A stretch of 64,000 nucleotides of DNA from Doryteuthis pealeii (taxonomy: Eukaryota; Mollusca; Cephalopoda; Myopsida; Loliginidae). The notes beneath the pieces are model-generated. The model was not told where the DNA came from, did no database searches, and saw only the letters and a program-made list of their open reading frames with translations. Positions 23,251 through 34,849 of this stretch are shown here, in pieces (position 1 is the stretch's first letter; each line of letters begins with the position of its first letter). The translations under genes and the position numbers were made by a program. Location of the stretch: assembly GCA_023376005.1 (NCBI GenBank), contig CM042151.1, positions 74,830,144 through 74,894,143 of the forward strand, read 5' to 3'.

Positions 23251-23597
23251 TCACTTTTACATTTTATTATTCATTACAACTTGTTTGATGCCAACTTCTT
23301 TCTTATTTTTTATATTCATTTAAATGTTTTCTTCAGTTTAATCTTTATTATTAAATTAAATTAAAAAAACAAAGATACATCAGGTTTTTGGGCTTTATCT
23401 AGTGATTAAGATGTGTCTATTCAATAAAGAACATTGGATTAAAAGAAATTGTTTCATTTTTCACGGACTGTCTAAAGAAAACGTACTTGTATCGGTAATC
23501 CTTAACTTGTTCCTCGAAAATTCCTACCATAAAATAAACTGAACCCTCATTTTATGTCCATGTTTTTGCAATGTTTTATTTTTCTTGCACTCGTTAT

Positions 23598-24072
23598 TTT
23601 ACAATACTAAATATATTTTATTTATTTATTTTAATATTCACTTCAATGTATATATTCTAAAAGTTTTTATTTTGTGAGAATGGTTATTTCTAAAGTGGGG
23701 GCTCATTTTACAATTTAGGCATAAATTGGATCTTCCTTTTATGACGGTAATTTTGTTTTTTCGTCGACAATGATTAAAATCTGCCGTTTTTATTTTAGAG
23801 TACCAAAGCCCCCCCCCCCCAAAAAAAGAAATGAAATAACAACAAAAGGTAATCTTTAACATTTTACTCGTAAATTCCTACCGTAAAATTAGGCTTGGGC
23901 ATTATCTGAGTCAAGCCTAATTTTATGGTAGGAATTTACGAGTAAAAAGTTGAAGTGTAAAACTAACCCCCACTTTAAAACTAACCATTATCACAAAATA
24001 AAAACTTTTAGAATATGCACATTGAAGTGAATATCAAAATAAATAAAGAAAATATATTTAGTATTGTAAAAT
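23598..24072. mobile_element. Foldback with outer and inner inverted arms
   Basis: Outer arms 23598-23720 and 23960-24072 pair (for example CTAAAAGTTTTTATTTTGTG with CACAAAATAAAAACTTTTAG). Inner arms at about 23865-23900 and 23915-23950 also pair (TACTCGTAAATTCCTACC). About 140 bases on the left have no partner, which would form a bulge. Confidence 0.7.
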
Positions 24073-24149
24073 TAATTTTTTTTTTACATTAAAACACAAT
24101 TCAAATTTTATTCTGTTATTGTAAACATATTATTATTCCTTTTGAGTTT

Positions 24150-24900
24150 TCACATCAGTGTTAGCTGATGGTCTTTCACTGGAGTCTGAGTGACAGCAAG
24201 TCTCCTCAGGTCTCCAGGACTCTTCTGAGTATTCTGGCAGATTGCAGCAGTGCAGTGTTCTGAATGGTTTCAATCCTTCCTCTGATATCCAAACTTTCCA
24301 AACCCTTTTCTAATTTTTGGGACTGTTCCAAGTGCACCAACTACAATTGGTATAATTTTCACTTTCATATTTCATAACTTTTTCAGTTCTCTGGCAAGGT
24401 CCAGATATTTGTCAATTTTTTCATTTTCCTTTAACTTCACCCTGTGATCCGCTGGCACTGCAAAATCCACCAGTTGACAAGTTCTTTCTTTTTTGTTAAT
24501 CAACACTAGGTCTGGTCTTCTTGCTGGGATAAGGTGATCCGTTTTAATTTCAAAGTCCCAGAGAATTTTGTGCATTTCGTTCTCAAGAACAGATTCTGGT
24601 TTATGCATATACCATTTTGTTGTGTGGTCAAAATTTAATTTCTTGCATAATTCCCAGTGGATCACCTTCCCAACCCAGTCGTGTCTAGTTTTGTATTCTC
24701 GTTGTGCTAGTTTGCTACATTCGCAGAGTATATGGTTAACAGTCTCATCTCTATTACCGCAAAGTCTACATTTACTATTCTGTTGGGTCTTATTATTATT
24801 ATTATCAACATCATCATTATTATTATCATCAACATCATTATTATTATCATTATCAACATCATTATTATTATTAATGGTATTAATCATTATATTTTACTTT
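24150..24900 (-). pseudogene. LINE C-terminal fragment: CCHC knuckle plus endonuclease-like tail
   Basis: Minus-strand ORF 24887-24372 (171 aa). Its first 33 residues are an Asn/Asp run translated from an ATT/ATC microsatellite and are unlikely to be original. Then comes CRLCGNRDETVNHILCEC, a CCHC-type knuckle with the LINE spacing, and after about 75 residues RRPDLVLI-x8-QLVDFAVP, which resembles a PD-(D/E)xK restriction-like endonuclease core. After the stop at 24372, a recognisable continuation (IPIVVGALGTVPK in another frame) extends to about 24150. The RT domain is absent. This C-terminal type is widespread in LINEs of marine invertebrates. Dead fragment. Confidence 0.7.
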
Positions 24901-25730
24901 CCAATGTTCTTACTCTTGTTCAGTGATGAATTTCACTTACCTGAAGCAAAAAGAACCCACTGCTTCTTGTGACATTTATGGAAGTGGCTATTTATAATGT
25001 GAGTCATGTGCATTAGGGTAGGTCGATTTTCAACTTTTTTTTAATATCAAAATGACACAAACAGAGAAAGTTGGGTATTGGTATCATAAGTACTGACACC
25101 AAAAAAGTAGGTTTCTAACTTGCACCGATTTTTGAGCATTTAGTTTTAAAGATCATCTAATATGAAGCCCCTCCAAAATCCTTGTTTTTGATACATTTAC
25201 ATTACAAGGTGTACCTTGGACAATGTCTGATATTTATCCATGAACTGGGTGTTGATTTTTTAAAATTATTTTTCTATTATTAAGTATCATTTAATATCAT
25301 TAAATAAATAATTCAATAATTTCTTCTTGTTTTTTTATGTCATACTTCTTTGTATTCAAAATCTTTGTGTTTTCATTGCGATTAATAATCTTTTTCACCT
25401 AAACCAGGATATACATGTGGGCTTGGCGCCGCATGCAAATTTGTATATTCCCTTGATACTCCTTTGACAAATTCACCTACAATCTCAAATACAACTTCTG
25501 ATATGCCTTCCACAAGAACTGACGCATCCACTGTCCCATTAGTGTCAAATTAACAAGCTGGGATGTTCTATGAAAAAGTGAACAGTCTGAGAACAAGTGC
25601 AGTTCTGTTGCTTTCGATGGATCTTAAATTGCTAGTTTGTTTTTTTTATGACACTCATTAGTCCATATGCCTCTAACTATTATCAGTTAATAAGATAAAA
25701 TTAATAGATTCTATGAGGAGCTCAGGATTG
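24901..25730. other. Mostly unrecognised; one possible small exon
   Basis: At about 25410 TTTTTCACCTAAACCAG could be a splice acceptor. It is followed by a frame reading YTCGLGAACKFVYSLDTP and a Ser/Thr-rich stretch to a stop near 25552. It is Cys-containing and secreted-protein-like, but no family is recognised. The rest is AT-rich without features. Confidence 0.25.
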
Positions 25731-25734
25731 TTTG

Positions 25735-26217
25735 ATTGGTTTTGTGGATTTTATGGCATTTCAACCCTTGTTGGGTTATTTAATGCTGAAAACATTTTGT
25801 TCTATTCATGCTTGATGGGTAGTCAAACTTTTTTTTAAACTCAATTTTTTTTAACACATTTTTGTAAAACTCATTTTTTTCCTTTTTAACTCATCAATGG
25901 GACTCTAACAGGTACTACCACTCCACATCAGAGCAGACCTGGGTGTAAAGGCAATGAAGGGATATTCCACATTCCCCAGAACTCCAAAATAGGAATTTCA
26001 CTATTAGATGCAGTTTAACATCATACCCAGGACACTAAAACCCTAAGTACCACATTCTAGCACATATATGATAAAAAGGGTTGGGGCTTGCCAATAGGGC
26101 ACGAAAAATCATGTAGGTGCTAGGGCTTGATGAGACCAGCAGATTGATTGGTGAGGGCATCTCCAACTGCCCGTAAAAGCCAAAGAAACTACTGCATGTC
26201 ATGGAGTGCTCAGCCAC
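25735..26217 (-). repeat. R1 repeat, inverted
   Basis: It runs from the tail complement (TTATGGCATTTCAACCC) through the central segments to ACTGCATGTCATGGAGTG. The head beyond is missing. Confidence 0.75.
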
Positions 26218-27540
26218 CAGTTATTTTTCAACAGAGGAAATCATTAAAGGATTAAGAAAAATTATCAACCTATGAAAGGGTTAAAACAAAGAAAAATAAC
26301 TGCAACCATTTTTTTTCAAGTTTTATTAAAAAAGACATAATAAAATAAAAAATACAAAACTTGCAATACAATATTGATACAAATTTCACCAGTACAAAAT
26401 ATAAATAATCATTTTTAAGTTACAATTAAAAAAAACATCTTAAAAAATGATTTTTTTTTTTCAATTTTATTTTTATATCAAAATGTATACATTCTTTGAG
26501 AAGTTGAAGACAAAATTCTTTTTATTATGTGCATACAACAGGGTTCAAGCTTAACAGTGTCCCATTGTCCTGGGGACACTAAAATATTCACTGGGGACAC
26601 ACCACAACACAGTCAATTTTTAAAAATTAAAATAACAATTACTGACTATTCAAGGACGAGTAATTTTTTAATTTTTTAATTCAACTAAATCTGTAAAAAA
26701 AATTTCACAACAGGCTAAGGAATAGAGGCCGCATCATTTTTTTATTATTTTTATTTTATTTTGGTTCGGTCTGTTGTTAAGCTTTGACATGAACTTGTAT
26801 AAAACCATAATAAACAAGTTTTCTTTCCTATTCTTATGCTCTCTACTTTTTGTATTATCAATTAAAAATATCATTGTTTTGGAATTTCTTCTATGACTTG
26901 AATTTTTTTTTCTATTTCACACAAGCTAAAAATTGCCTTTTTGTTTTTTCTTCATTTTAAAATAAAAAAAACCTTCCTCATTTAATTGATGTGTTTTTTT
27001 GAAGAAAAAAAAAAAAAAACACCATAAATTGGCGACAACCCAATGTGGAATAGAAAATAAGAGAAAAAAAAATATATATATATATAGCAATGAAAAACTA
27101 TCCAACCAGTCTCTCTCCCTTCAGCAAAGATTTAAAAAAAACAAAAAAAAAAACATACAATCTGCCGATTCCACACATATTTTGCAGAGCAGACAAAATT
27201 TTGCAAACCCTGGTGTAAATGGCCAGATAAACGAAAAATTCAAATATGACCTAACTTTCAACCTGATTCACCGACATGCGATAAAAATCAGGAAAACTAA
27301 AAAAAAGCGGGAGGTGATGGCTGTCATTTCCTGCCACTATTTGAAGTAACCACAAGAATTGGAGCCAGTAAATTGATCCAGAAATTCATTCACATCCATC
27401 TATACAAGACATCATAAAAAATTTAAAAAACAAATTCAGCACAAATAAAAAATAAAATAAAATAAAAAGATGTGAATAAATAACTGTTTTATTTTTTTTA
27501 TACATTCCCCAAAAATGAACTCAAAATTTTATCTTATTTC
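26218..27540. other. No gene seen; A/T homopolymer-rich
   Basis: Many poly(A) and poly(T) runs plus a TA microsatellite at about 27072-27088. A 116-residue plus-strand ORF at 26999 is Lys/Asn-rich and I regard it as compositional. Confidence 0.5.
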
Positions 27541-27543
27541 ATT

Positions 27544-29672
27544 CTGTTAGGGAGAGTTATCTCCCCTAATGATTCGAACCGGACTCTCTGAAGAGGAGTC
27601 TGTTACGGAAATTGAATGCTATTTTACTAATGAACTTAAAAATAAGTTCAGCAATGTTTTTCAGGAGGGCCTCGGCTGTTGCACAAAAAGTAAAGTAGTT
27701 TTGAAATTAAAAAAGGATGCTAAACCTATTTTTAGACCAAAACGACCAGTACCTTATGCCGCACTGGATATGGTCGAAAAAGAACTGCTATGTCTTCAGC
27801 AACAAGGAGTAATAGAGTCTACGAATTACTCCAAATGGGCTGCTCCTATCGTGGTTGTAAAAAAAGCAAATGGGAAAGTCCGGATATGCGCGGACTACTC
27901 AACTGGACTGAATAATTCTCTGGAATCACATCAATACCCTCTACCAATTCCAGAGGATTTGTTTACAAAATTAAATGGAGGAATTTTTTCTTCGCAAAAA
28001 TCAATTTCTCCGATGCTTTTCTCCAACTCGAATTTGAAGAGGAGTCCAAGGAGCTCTTTACAATAAACACCCACAAGGGTTTATTTAGATTTAACCGGCT
28101 TAGTTTTGGGGTTAAACCTGCACCAGCCATATTTCAGCAAATTATGGATGCCATGTTAACTGGACTGACAGGAATTGCAGCATTCATTGACGACATCATT
28201 GTTACAGCTGCATCCCAGGATGAACTCTTGCAGCGATTGTTTTCAGTTTTCAGCCGAATTGAAGAATACGGATTTCAGGTTAAGGCTGAAAAAATGTGAG
28301 TTTTTCCGGGACAAAATTAAATACCTTGGGTTTATAATAGATAAAAACAGTAGAAAACCCGACCCGGAAAATACCAAAGCAATCGAAAATATGCAGACAC
28401 CATTAAACATTAAAACTTTACGTTCCTTCCTTGGCTTGGTTAGCCACTACAGTGCCTTTTTGCCCAAATTTCATAGTTCATGCATCACTCAACAGTCTTC
28501 TCAAGAAAGATACTACATGGGACTGGTCTGATGCATGTCAGTCAGCCTTCACAAAGGTAAAGAGTTTACTTTCCTCAAATCTTTTGCTGACACATTATGA
28601 TCCATCCATGGATATTGTTGTGGTCTCGGATGTCTCTAATTACGGCGTTGGAGCTGTCATTTCTCATTTTTTTTCCTGATAGCAGTCAAAAAGCGATAGC
28701 TCATGCATCCAGATCACTTACACCTGCTGAACACAACTATAGCCAAATTGAAAAGGAAGCCTTGGCTATAGTATTTGCAATAAAAAAATTCCATAAAATG
28801 CTATATGGACGACATTTTACTCTGATCACAGACCACAGGCCTCTTTTCAGTATTTTGGGATCCAAAAAGGGGATTCCCGTGTATACAGCAAACCGTCTGC
28901 AAAGATGGGCTACTACATTATTGGACTACAACTTTACTATAAAGTATAACAGAACTGATACAATTGGTCATGCTGATGCACTATCTAGGCTCATGACAGT
29001 ACAAAATAAAGTACCAGAGGACTCCGTCATGGAGCCAGAAATCACTTCAGTTTTTGCATCCACTGTAAGAGCATTACCAGTTACTTCTACAATGATCCAT
29101 GAAGCTACAATTTCCGACCCAGTGCTACAAATTGTGAAGCGTTTTCATCATACAAAATGGCCAAAAGTATGCACAGACAAAAGAATTCAACCTTTCTTTC
29201 AGCGTCGAGCTTCATTGTCAGAAGTCGATGAATGTCTTCTTTTTGCTGAGCATGTTATAGTTCCATCCTCATTACAGAACAGAGTGCTGAAGCAATTTCA
29301 TTATGGTCATCAAGGTATTAGTCGTATGAAAGCCCTAGCATGCAGTTATGCTTACTGGCCAAATATGGATAAACAGTTAGAGGAATTAACACACACATGT
29401 ACCAACTGCCAACTGGCAGCAAAATCTCCCAGGAAAACTACACTGAGTTCCTGGCCGATCCCTGAATCACCCTGGTTATGCCTTCACATTGATTTCGCTA
29501 GACCTATAAATGGACAGTATCATTTTATACTTGTTGATGCTTACAGCAAATGGCCAGAAATTTTTCAAATGAATCACATCACTTCAGATGAAACAATCCA
29601 GAAGTTGAAACAGATCTCGTTTTGGAATTCCCCTTCACCGCATTCACTTCAGGTACCTTTGCGCACTTAATG
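27544..29672 (+). pseudogene. Gypsy-class pol remnant G1 (RT-RNase H-partial integrase)
   Basis: Broken pol of an LTR retrotransposon. In order: RT from 27569, with AAPIVVVKKANGKVRICADY and a catalytic FIDD at about 28184 (Tyr of YxDD replaced by Phe); RNase H with VVSDVSNYGVGAVISH, TDHRPL and GHADALSRL; integrase zinc finger (HYGHQG...CTNC) and the first catalytic Asp in LHIDFARP near 29490. Frameshifts lie near 27985, 28292, 28475 and 28670. The integrase stops near 29660, before its second Asp and Glu. Gag, protease and both LTRs are missing. It reads like the K02A2.6-type Gypsy group. Not related closely to the X or Y elements further on. Confidence 0.85.
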
Positions 29673-29879
29673 GCAATCCACTTATATCATCGAGTTGAAT
29701 GGTTCCGCCGCGAATATCCGGTACCTGTCTCAGCACTTAAGTGTTGTATACACCCTACAACATTTACAACAAACACCACCCATCCTCCCCCCTGGATGGC
29801 CAGGTGGGTTTTGAGTACATTTACCACACATCATCAAAATGAGGCGCACCCTCAATAGTTCAGAGGAGAACAAAAAAAA

Positions 29880-30110
29880 AAAAATCTCAGTCCAGATGCA
29901 AACCTGATTGTACTCGCTACCTAAGATCAAGAACACAACTTTGAAGGTACAAGGTTAATTGAAGGTTGCATTGATAACTAGGATCCGTGACACCAGGAGG
30001 AGAAGTCGAGTCAGCAAGCCAACAGACTAGAGATGGCCATCTGATCAGTGCAAGAGAGAAAGAGACAACCCAGAAGCTTTTCCAACCCCTATCCTCCCTC
30101 CAAGAGCCTT
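29880..30110 (+). repeat. Leader V, copy 1 (LTR end and untranslated leader)
   Basis: Shared order in V copies: TCTCAGTCC, AAGATCAAGAACACAAC, then TTGAAGGTTGCATTGATAAC, AGGAGGAGAAG, and CCATCTGATCAG-GCAAGAGAGAAAGAGA. The AACACAACGTGGC-type junction in copies 3 and 4 looks like an LTR end followed by a TGGC primer-binding start. No coding. Confidence 0.55.
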
Positions 30111-30617
30111 GTTCTTTAATGAGAAAGTGCAAGTGACTGAAAGAAGGTTTATCTTTCAGTCAAAGTTATTTTCAACTTCTGAGCCTTGTTTTTTGGCGAA
30201 AAGGAACAAGAGACAATTGAAAGGACTTTTATCTTTCTATTTTTTGACCTCTCCTGCATGAGAGAGAGAGTATATTTTTCAAGGGTAGTTAAAGGTTGGT
30301 TAACACCCTTTCAATTAGTAAGTGAACATTTTTGTTTCTTATACTCATTTTATTATATATTTTTGTATTTGTTTCTTGTTACCTGGCACCTAAATTGTTT
30401 ATTTTGCGTCTGCATGGGGAATTCTATGCAATTTTAATTTTGAATTGTATAAATTTAATTTTTGCCTCCTTTGTGGAGTTATATGTGAATAAAATTATTT
30501 TACACTGTCAAGCAAGACCGTTCGTAGCTTCATTTTTTCCCTACCCTTTTATTAACGGCACCCTTTAGTTCAATGATCGTTATTTTTCCAAAATGGAAGA
30601 ATAAATTTCCGATAGAG

Positions 30618-30808
30618 ACAGCCATCTGATCAGCGCAAGAGAGAAAGAGATAAACCAGTGGCTTTTCCAATCTCAATGCTCAGATAGTGGAACCAGCCAA
30701 TATTAAGCAGGGTAGAATAGAAGAAATACAAGGATGAGCCACAAACCTTAAAAGCTGCCTATCAGAAAGCCCTATCCAAGTTGAAGTGGAAAATTCAGCT
30801 ATGTTGAG
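30618..30808 (+). repeat. 185-base direct duplicate of leader V interior
   Basis: Nearly identical (two or three differences by eye) to 31628-31809, about 1 kb away in the same orientation, starting at GCCATCTGATCAGCGCAAG. Confidence 0.75.
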
Positions 30809-31019
30809 AAATCCCAATATAGATCCTGATAGAATTGATTCTCATTCAACAAGTGGTATCCAGTCAGTAATCCCTTTTTCCATTGCTCCAGAACATAGAA
30901 GGGACGGGAATTTCAATACTGTAATTTTACATTTTATTTTATATAAAATTGTTTTTATAACCTATCCTTGTCCTTCTATAAGGTAACTGACTTTTGCTTA
31001 TGACCAACTTTCAACCTTT

Positions 31020-31810
31020 TCGATTGGGAATCTCAGTCCGAGAGTGAACCCACTGCCTGAGATCAAAAACACAACATTGCAGGTAGAGTGTTAATGTTAC
31101 ATAATTATTAGATTCTTAATATTTATGTACAGTAGTGTAGAAATCAAAATGGCTGTTATAAGTTGCAGCCGGTGGCCTTGAAGGATGAGTGACAAGGCTT
31201 GACCTGTCCTGATCCTTCTTCTGGTGGATACCGTGAGAATCGGTGGAGAAGACCCTCTTCCGGTTTAGATTAGAAAGAGATTTGTTTAGTTAGTTCGGCC
31301 AAAGACCACGACGGTGGTAAGTCGTGTTATACACACTCCGATTCAATCTGCGCAGGTAGTCTGGTGGGGATTTCGTAATAAAATATGATCTAAGTAATCG
31401 AAGTCTTGTGTTATTATCTAAAAACTACCAATGACACAGGGCTTCTGATAAAGAGAAATCCCCAATGGAAGACCAGACACGAAGTCCCCAAGACGAAGTC
31501 CACGCTAGAAGAGACGCCAGAAGAAGAATAGAAGTAAAGAAAGAGTATGCAACATTAATTGAAGGTTGCATCAACAACTAGGATCTGCGAACCCAGGAGG
31601 AGAAGTCCAGTCGGCAACCCAACTGACAAGAGAGCCATCTGATCAGCGCAAGAGAGAAAGAGATAAACCAGTGGCTTTTCCAATCTCAATGCTCAGATAG
31701 TGGAACCAGCCAATATTAAGCAGGGTAGAATAGAAGAAATACAATGACGAGCCACAAACCTTAAAAGCTGCCTATCAGAAAGCCCTATCCAAGTTGAAGT
31801 GGAAAATTCG
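31020..31810 (+). repeat. Leader V, copy 2, split by an LTR
   Basis: V sequence from TCTCAGTCCGAGAG (31030) breaks off at 31094 and resumes at 31555 with TTAATTGAAGGTTGCATC. The gap is exactly the solo LTR-Z. The unbroken copy at 29880 shows the empty site. Confidence 0.65.
31095..31554 (+). mobile_element. Solo LTR, family Z, copy 1
   Basis: Starts TGTTACATAA and ends GCAACA, with a poly(A) signal AATAAA near 31377. It is flanked by TTAA on the left and TTAAT on the right, and the empty site in V copy 1 reads GTTAATTG. The 460-base LTR matches the one at 43649. Confidence 0.75.
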
Positions 31811-32634
31811 ACTCGATGCATGCTCGGAATATGAAGACGAGCCTATAGAGGTGTTTCCAACTGTAATATAATGACTGGTAGCAGTTGGTTTTAAAGAGTT
31901 AAAACCCTAAAGTTTTGTAAGTAAAAAAATGATAGTAGAATTTTTATTTAGACGAATTATGAAAAAAGTCTAAAATACTGATTCTCATGAATTACGAATA
32001 AAATCTACTTTTCTGAAGAACAACTTTAGAGTGATTTGGTCATGACGAGCCGAATTACACCCAAGTTGGGAGTGTTAGTAATAGATGACAATTATAATAA
32101 GTTGGAGTAAAAAGAGGAGGAGTGAAGCTCCAAATTAGGGAAAGGACTATTTTTTGTGAGGACTACTTCTGAGTGAAGCAGTCAGAACAACAGCTTTTGC
32201 GCCAGAAGAATTTAATGTTACTTAAACAAGGGATTTGGCGAAGTTTAGTTAGTTCCAGAGAGAGTTCCAGACAGTTCTTTGATCAAGTTGCTAGTAGAAT
32301 TAGCTAGCTGAATTGCTAAGAATTGGTTCCAGTTTTTGCAGAGTACAGAGAGTCCTTAAATGAGAGACAAGAGTGTATTAGCTGGTGAGAACAGAATTTG
32401 AGTTGTCACTAAGTTGAGAATCCCCTCTTGAGACTCTGAATAGAATTTATTCTTCCTTGACCAAACCAAATATCTCCAGTCACTAATACAAGATTACATC
32501 ACTTCGGAATTCAACTGGGACAGGAAAACTATACCCTGTATCTTTACTTTTGTTATATATAAAATTGTGTATACAATTTAACTACCTGTCCATATTATTT
32601 TCAATGGAACTGATTTTGTTGTGAGACTACTTAA
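31811..32634. other. No gene seen
   Basis: Probably internal or flanking retroelement sequence, since V leaders bound it, but no protein motif was found in six frames. Confidence 0.4.
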
Positions 32635-32825
32635 CCCTTTGACAGCTCAACTTAGTCCGGACGTGAATTTCTGACCAGACCATCTACATGAGGTCAAAAA
32701 CACAACGTGGCAGGTGGAGGGTGGGTCATAGGTTGAAATCACCAACCAGGAATTTTGTCCCAAGGAGGAGTGGGCGGTCAACTAGCTGATTGACGAGAGA
32801 CAGCCATCTGATCAATATTGGGGAA
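32635..32825 (+). repeat. Leader V, copy 3
   Basis: Contains AGGTCAAAAACACAACGTGG, CAGGTGGAGGGT, ACCAACCAGGA and GAGACAGCCATCTGATCAAT. Confidence 0.55.
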
Positions 32826-32879
32826 TCAGAGTTTGTTTCAAAATAACTGGGGGTTGAGTTGAAAATTACTTAGCTGTTA

Positions 32880-33130
32880 TCGTTAGCATTAATGGCAGGT
32901 GATGACCTCAACTTAACCTTACTGGAAGTGCACCATTAGAGGCATGAGACAATTTAGTTTGGTTACAACCAGAAATTCAGACAGCAGACGCAAATCTGTC
33001 TCGCTCTGAGATGTCACCTCTACCACCGCGCAGTTGAATCCTTGTGGGCTAGGGTTGTTTAATAAAGACTTAAAAAAAAAATTTAAAAAAACAACAACAA
33101 AGTCTTGTTAATTTATTAAAAACAAGATAT
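32880..33130 (+). mobile_element. Partial LTR, family W
   Basis: It shares with 49586-49760 the segment GCAGAC-CAA-GTC, GTTGAA-CCTT-TGGGCT and TAATAAAGAC (poly(A) signal) followed by AGTCTT and ATTAAAAACAA. The start is not defined and internal coding is absent nearby. Confidence 0.45.
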
Positions 33131-33334
33131 GACCAGACCAATAAGAAGTAGAATGCAGCACAGAAAAAAAACCCAACTTGATCAGCCCTGAGAAGATGGC
33201 AGCTTATGAGTTAGCAGCAGGAACAAGCAGAAGAGTTAGCAAGTAAGAGCTAACTCACCTCATTTCATCTCTCATACTCTGTCTCTCTTTCTCCCCATTA
33301 TATACTCAATATGTTTGAGGGGTATATAAAGTAA

Positions 33335-33588
33335 AGTAAGTGAAGTTGTCGGGGTGGCCTAATGTCGGTATCAGCCATATAGCGAGGGTGTCTATCCCCT
33401 TTTCACTGGCGCTAGACCAAGGAGATAGTTTTTGCTTCTGAGGTGGAGCGCCACACCTACCAACAGCTCCTTACTTTACCGCACAGATCCCTGTGCTACT
33501 CATACCCTGAGTTATCGAGGGCCAGTATCGAACTAGGAACCTTGTGGTTTCTAGCCGAATGCTCTACCGACTGAGCTAATACAAGCAT
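33335..33588 (-). repeat. S1 tRNA-derived SINE, full length
   Basis: On the minus strand it has an A box (TTAGCTCAGTCGGTAGAG), a B box (AGTTCGATACTGG), the conserved body and the end CCCGACAACTTCAC. Confidence 0.8.
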
Positions 33589-33700
33589 AATCACCCCCAC
33601 ACAACCTGAGGGAGCTACTGTAGTTTACTCATGTACCCCAAATTTGTCAACTTTTGAAAAACGAATTGATATCATAAAAACATCTTGTTTTTTCGAAACA

Positions 33701-34084
33701 TCAAATTGAGTTATTTCTTTTCAAGAATTTTATAAACCTTGGTCTCCAGCCATTAACTGTTACAATCTTTACTTTGCAAGCATGAAACTTCACTTCCCTT
33801 CTTCTTAAAAAATTACACAACGTTGGGTTAGGGAGGTATATGGTCACATCCCTGAGAAGCACTTTGCTAATCATGTCAGAGACCACATGTGTAGCAGATG
33901 GGCGGTTGTCGCCTAAGATAGTGTTCCGACCGCGTTGAACACTAACAAACTCAAGTGAAGGTGACATCACTTCCGAGGGGCTATATTTGGTGCCATTATT
34001 GCTCAGGATTCTGACCCTGATATTTACAGAAAGGCAATCAAAGCAGAATGAGGAATCAACATCATCTCCCGGAACAAATGTCAT
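33701..34084 (-). CDS. Hypothetical ORF, 127 residues
   Basis: An open frame with no recognised family. Its start MTFVPGDDVDSSFCFDCL follows a possible acceptor (TTTGATCTAG, three bases before the ATG on the minus strand), so it could be an exon rather than a whole gene. It is not low complexity and has mixed hydrophobic and charged residues with several Cys near the N terminus and a basic C terminus (FIKFLKRNN). The plus strand is also open over much of the same stretch, which weakens the case. It sits inside retroelement-rich DNA. Confidence 0.25.
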   Translation of the reverse strand: MTFVPGDDVDSSFCFDCLSVNIRVRILSNNGTKYSPSEVMSPSLEFVSVQRGRNTILGDNRPSATHVVSDMISKVLLRDVTIYLPNPTLCNFLRRREVKFHACKVKIVTVNGWRPRFIKFLKRNNSI

Positions 34085-34384
34085 CTCCTAGATCAAAGAA
34101 CCAACTTCTAGGAACCAGATCAATCAACAGACACAGTCAAGTCACAAAGTAAGATACATTTTGTTTGGCTTTTTTCCTGTTGATTGCACATCTGTTAGAT
34201 ATAGTTATACTTAATTATACTAAGTATAATTAATTAAGTATAATTATAGAACAATATGCAGGAATTACAAGATGAAAGTCCCGTGTAGGATGATGGAAGT
34301 GACTAAAGAATTTAGAAGCTTCATGGGAGGAATTAGAATCCTCTACTTATAAAGGAGAGGTGTTGGGATTGTAAGAGCAGATGG

Positions 34385-34840
34385 AGTCCATGCAGAAAAA
34401 AACAATTAATTTATGGACTCTTAGGGAATTGGTGATGTTAGCATTTGATGCAACAGTGGGGCCAGTATCAAGGTATATTGACTCAATACACACCAGTAAA
34501 TAAGATTACTTGGGAGGAATTCTGAAAGTGTTTAGAAGAAAAGTATACCAGCAAACCGACAACTGTAGAGCTTGGTGGAAATACTTCAAAAGCAGGGTGA
34601 ATCTCTCACAGAGTAGGGTGAGAGAGTAGAGGGGTTAGCATTACTTGCCCTCCCCAGGACAACATGTGATCCGGTGAGGTTATGAAGGCTCAGTTCGCAG
34701 ACTGTTTTATTTATTATTTTATTTATGGAAGAAGATACAGCAGTGGGCACTTAGTACTTAGCAGGAAAGCAGAATAAGTGTGCAGATCTATTGTCCAGAA
34801 TACCTAGACAGTTGGAATCAGAGTCAGACTGAATAGTTTA
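34385..34840 (+). pseudogene. Y-like gag and RNase H relic (Y-c)
   Basis: Between about 34490 and 34650, a frame with stops reads TWEEF, YTSKPTTVELG and a KAGxISHRVG-type run, the shape of a retroelement Gag helix-rich region. At 34750-34830 another frame reads YLAGKQNKCADLLSRIPRQL. This aligns with the RNase H end of Y-a (YLLGKENTCADLLSCIPNEL, near 40140). Protease, RT and most of RNase H are deleted, the same type of deletion as in Y-a. Confidence 0.55.
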
Positions 34841-34849
34841 TTCAATTTT

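Noticed and set aside
24568..24972. 134-codon plus-strand ORF
   Set aside because: Antisense shadow of the LINE fragment; the hydrophobic run is the ATT microsatellite translated.
26999..27349. 116-codon ORF
   Set aside because: Lys/Asn-rich low-complexity, starts in a poly(A) run, no family.
30186..30568. Two hydrophobic ORFs that could be membrane proteins
   Set aside because: T-rich retroelement LTR or leader DNA; no conserved pattern, and the two frames overlap.
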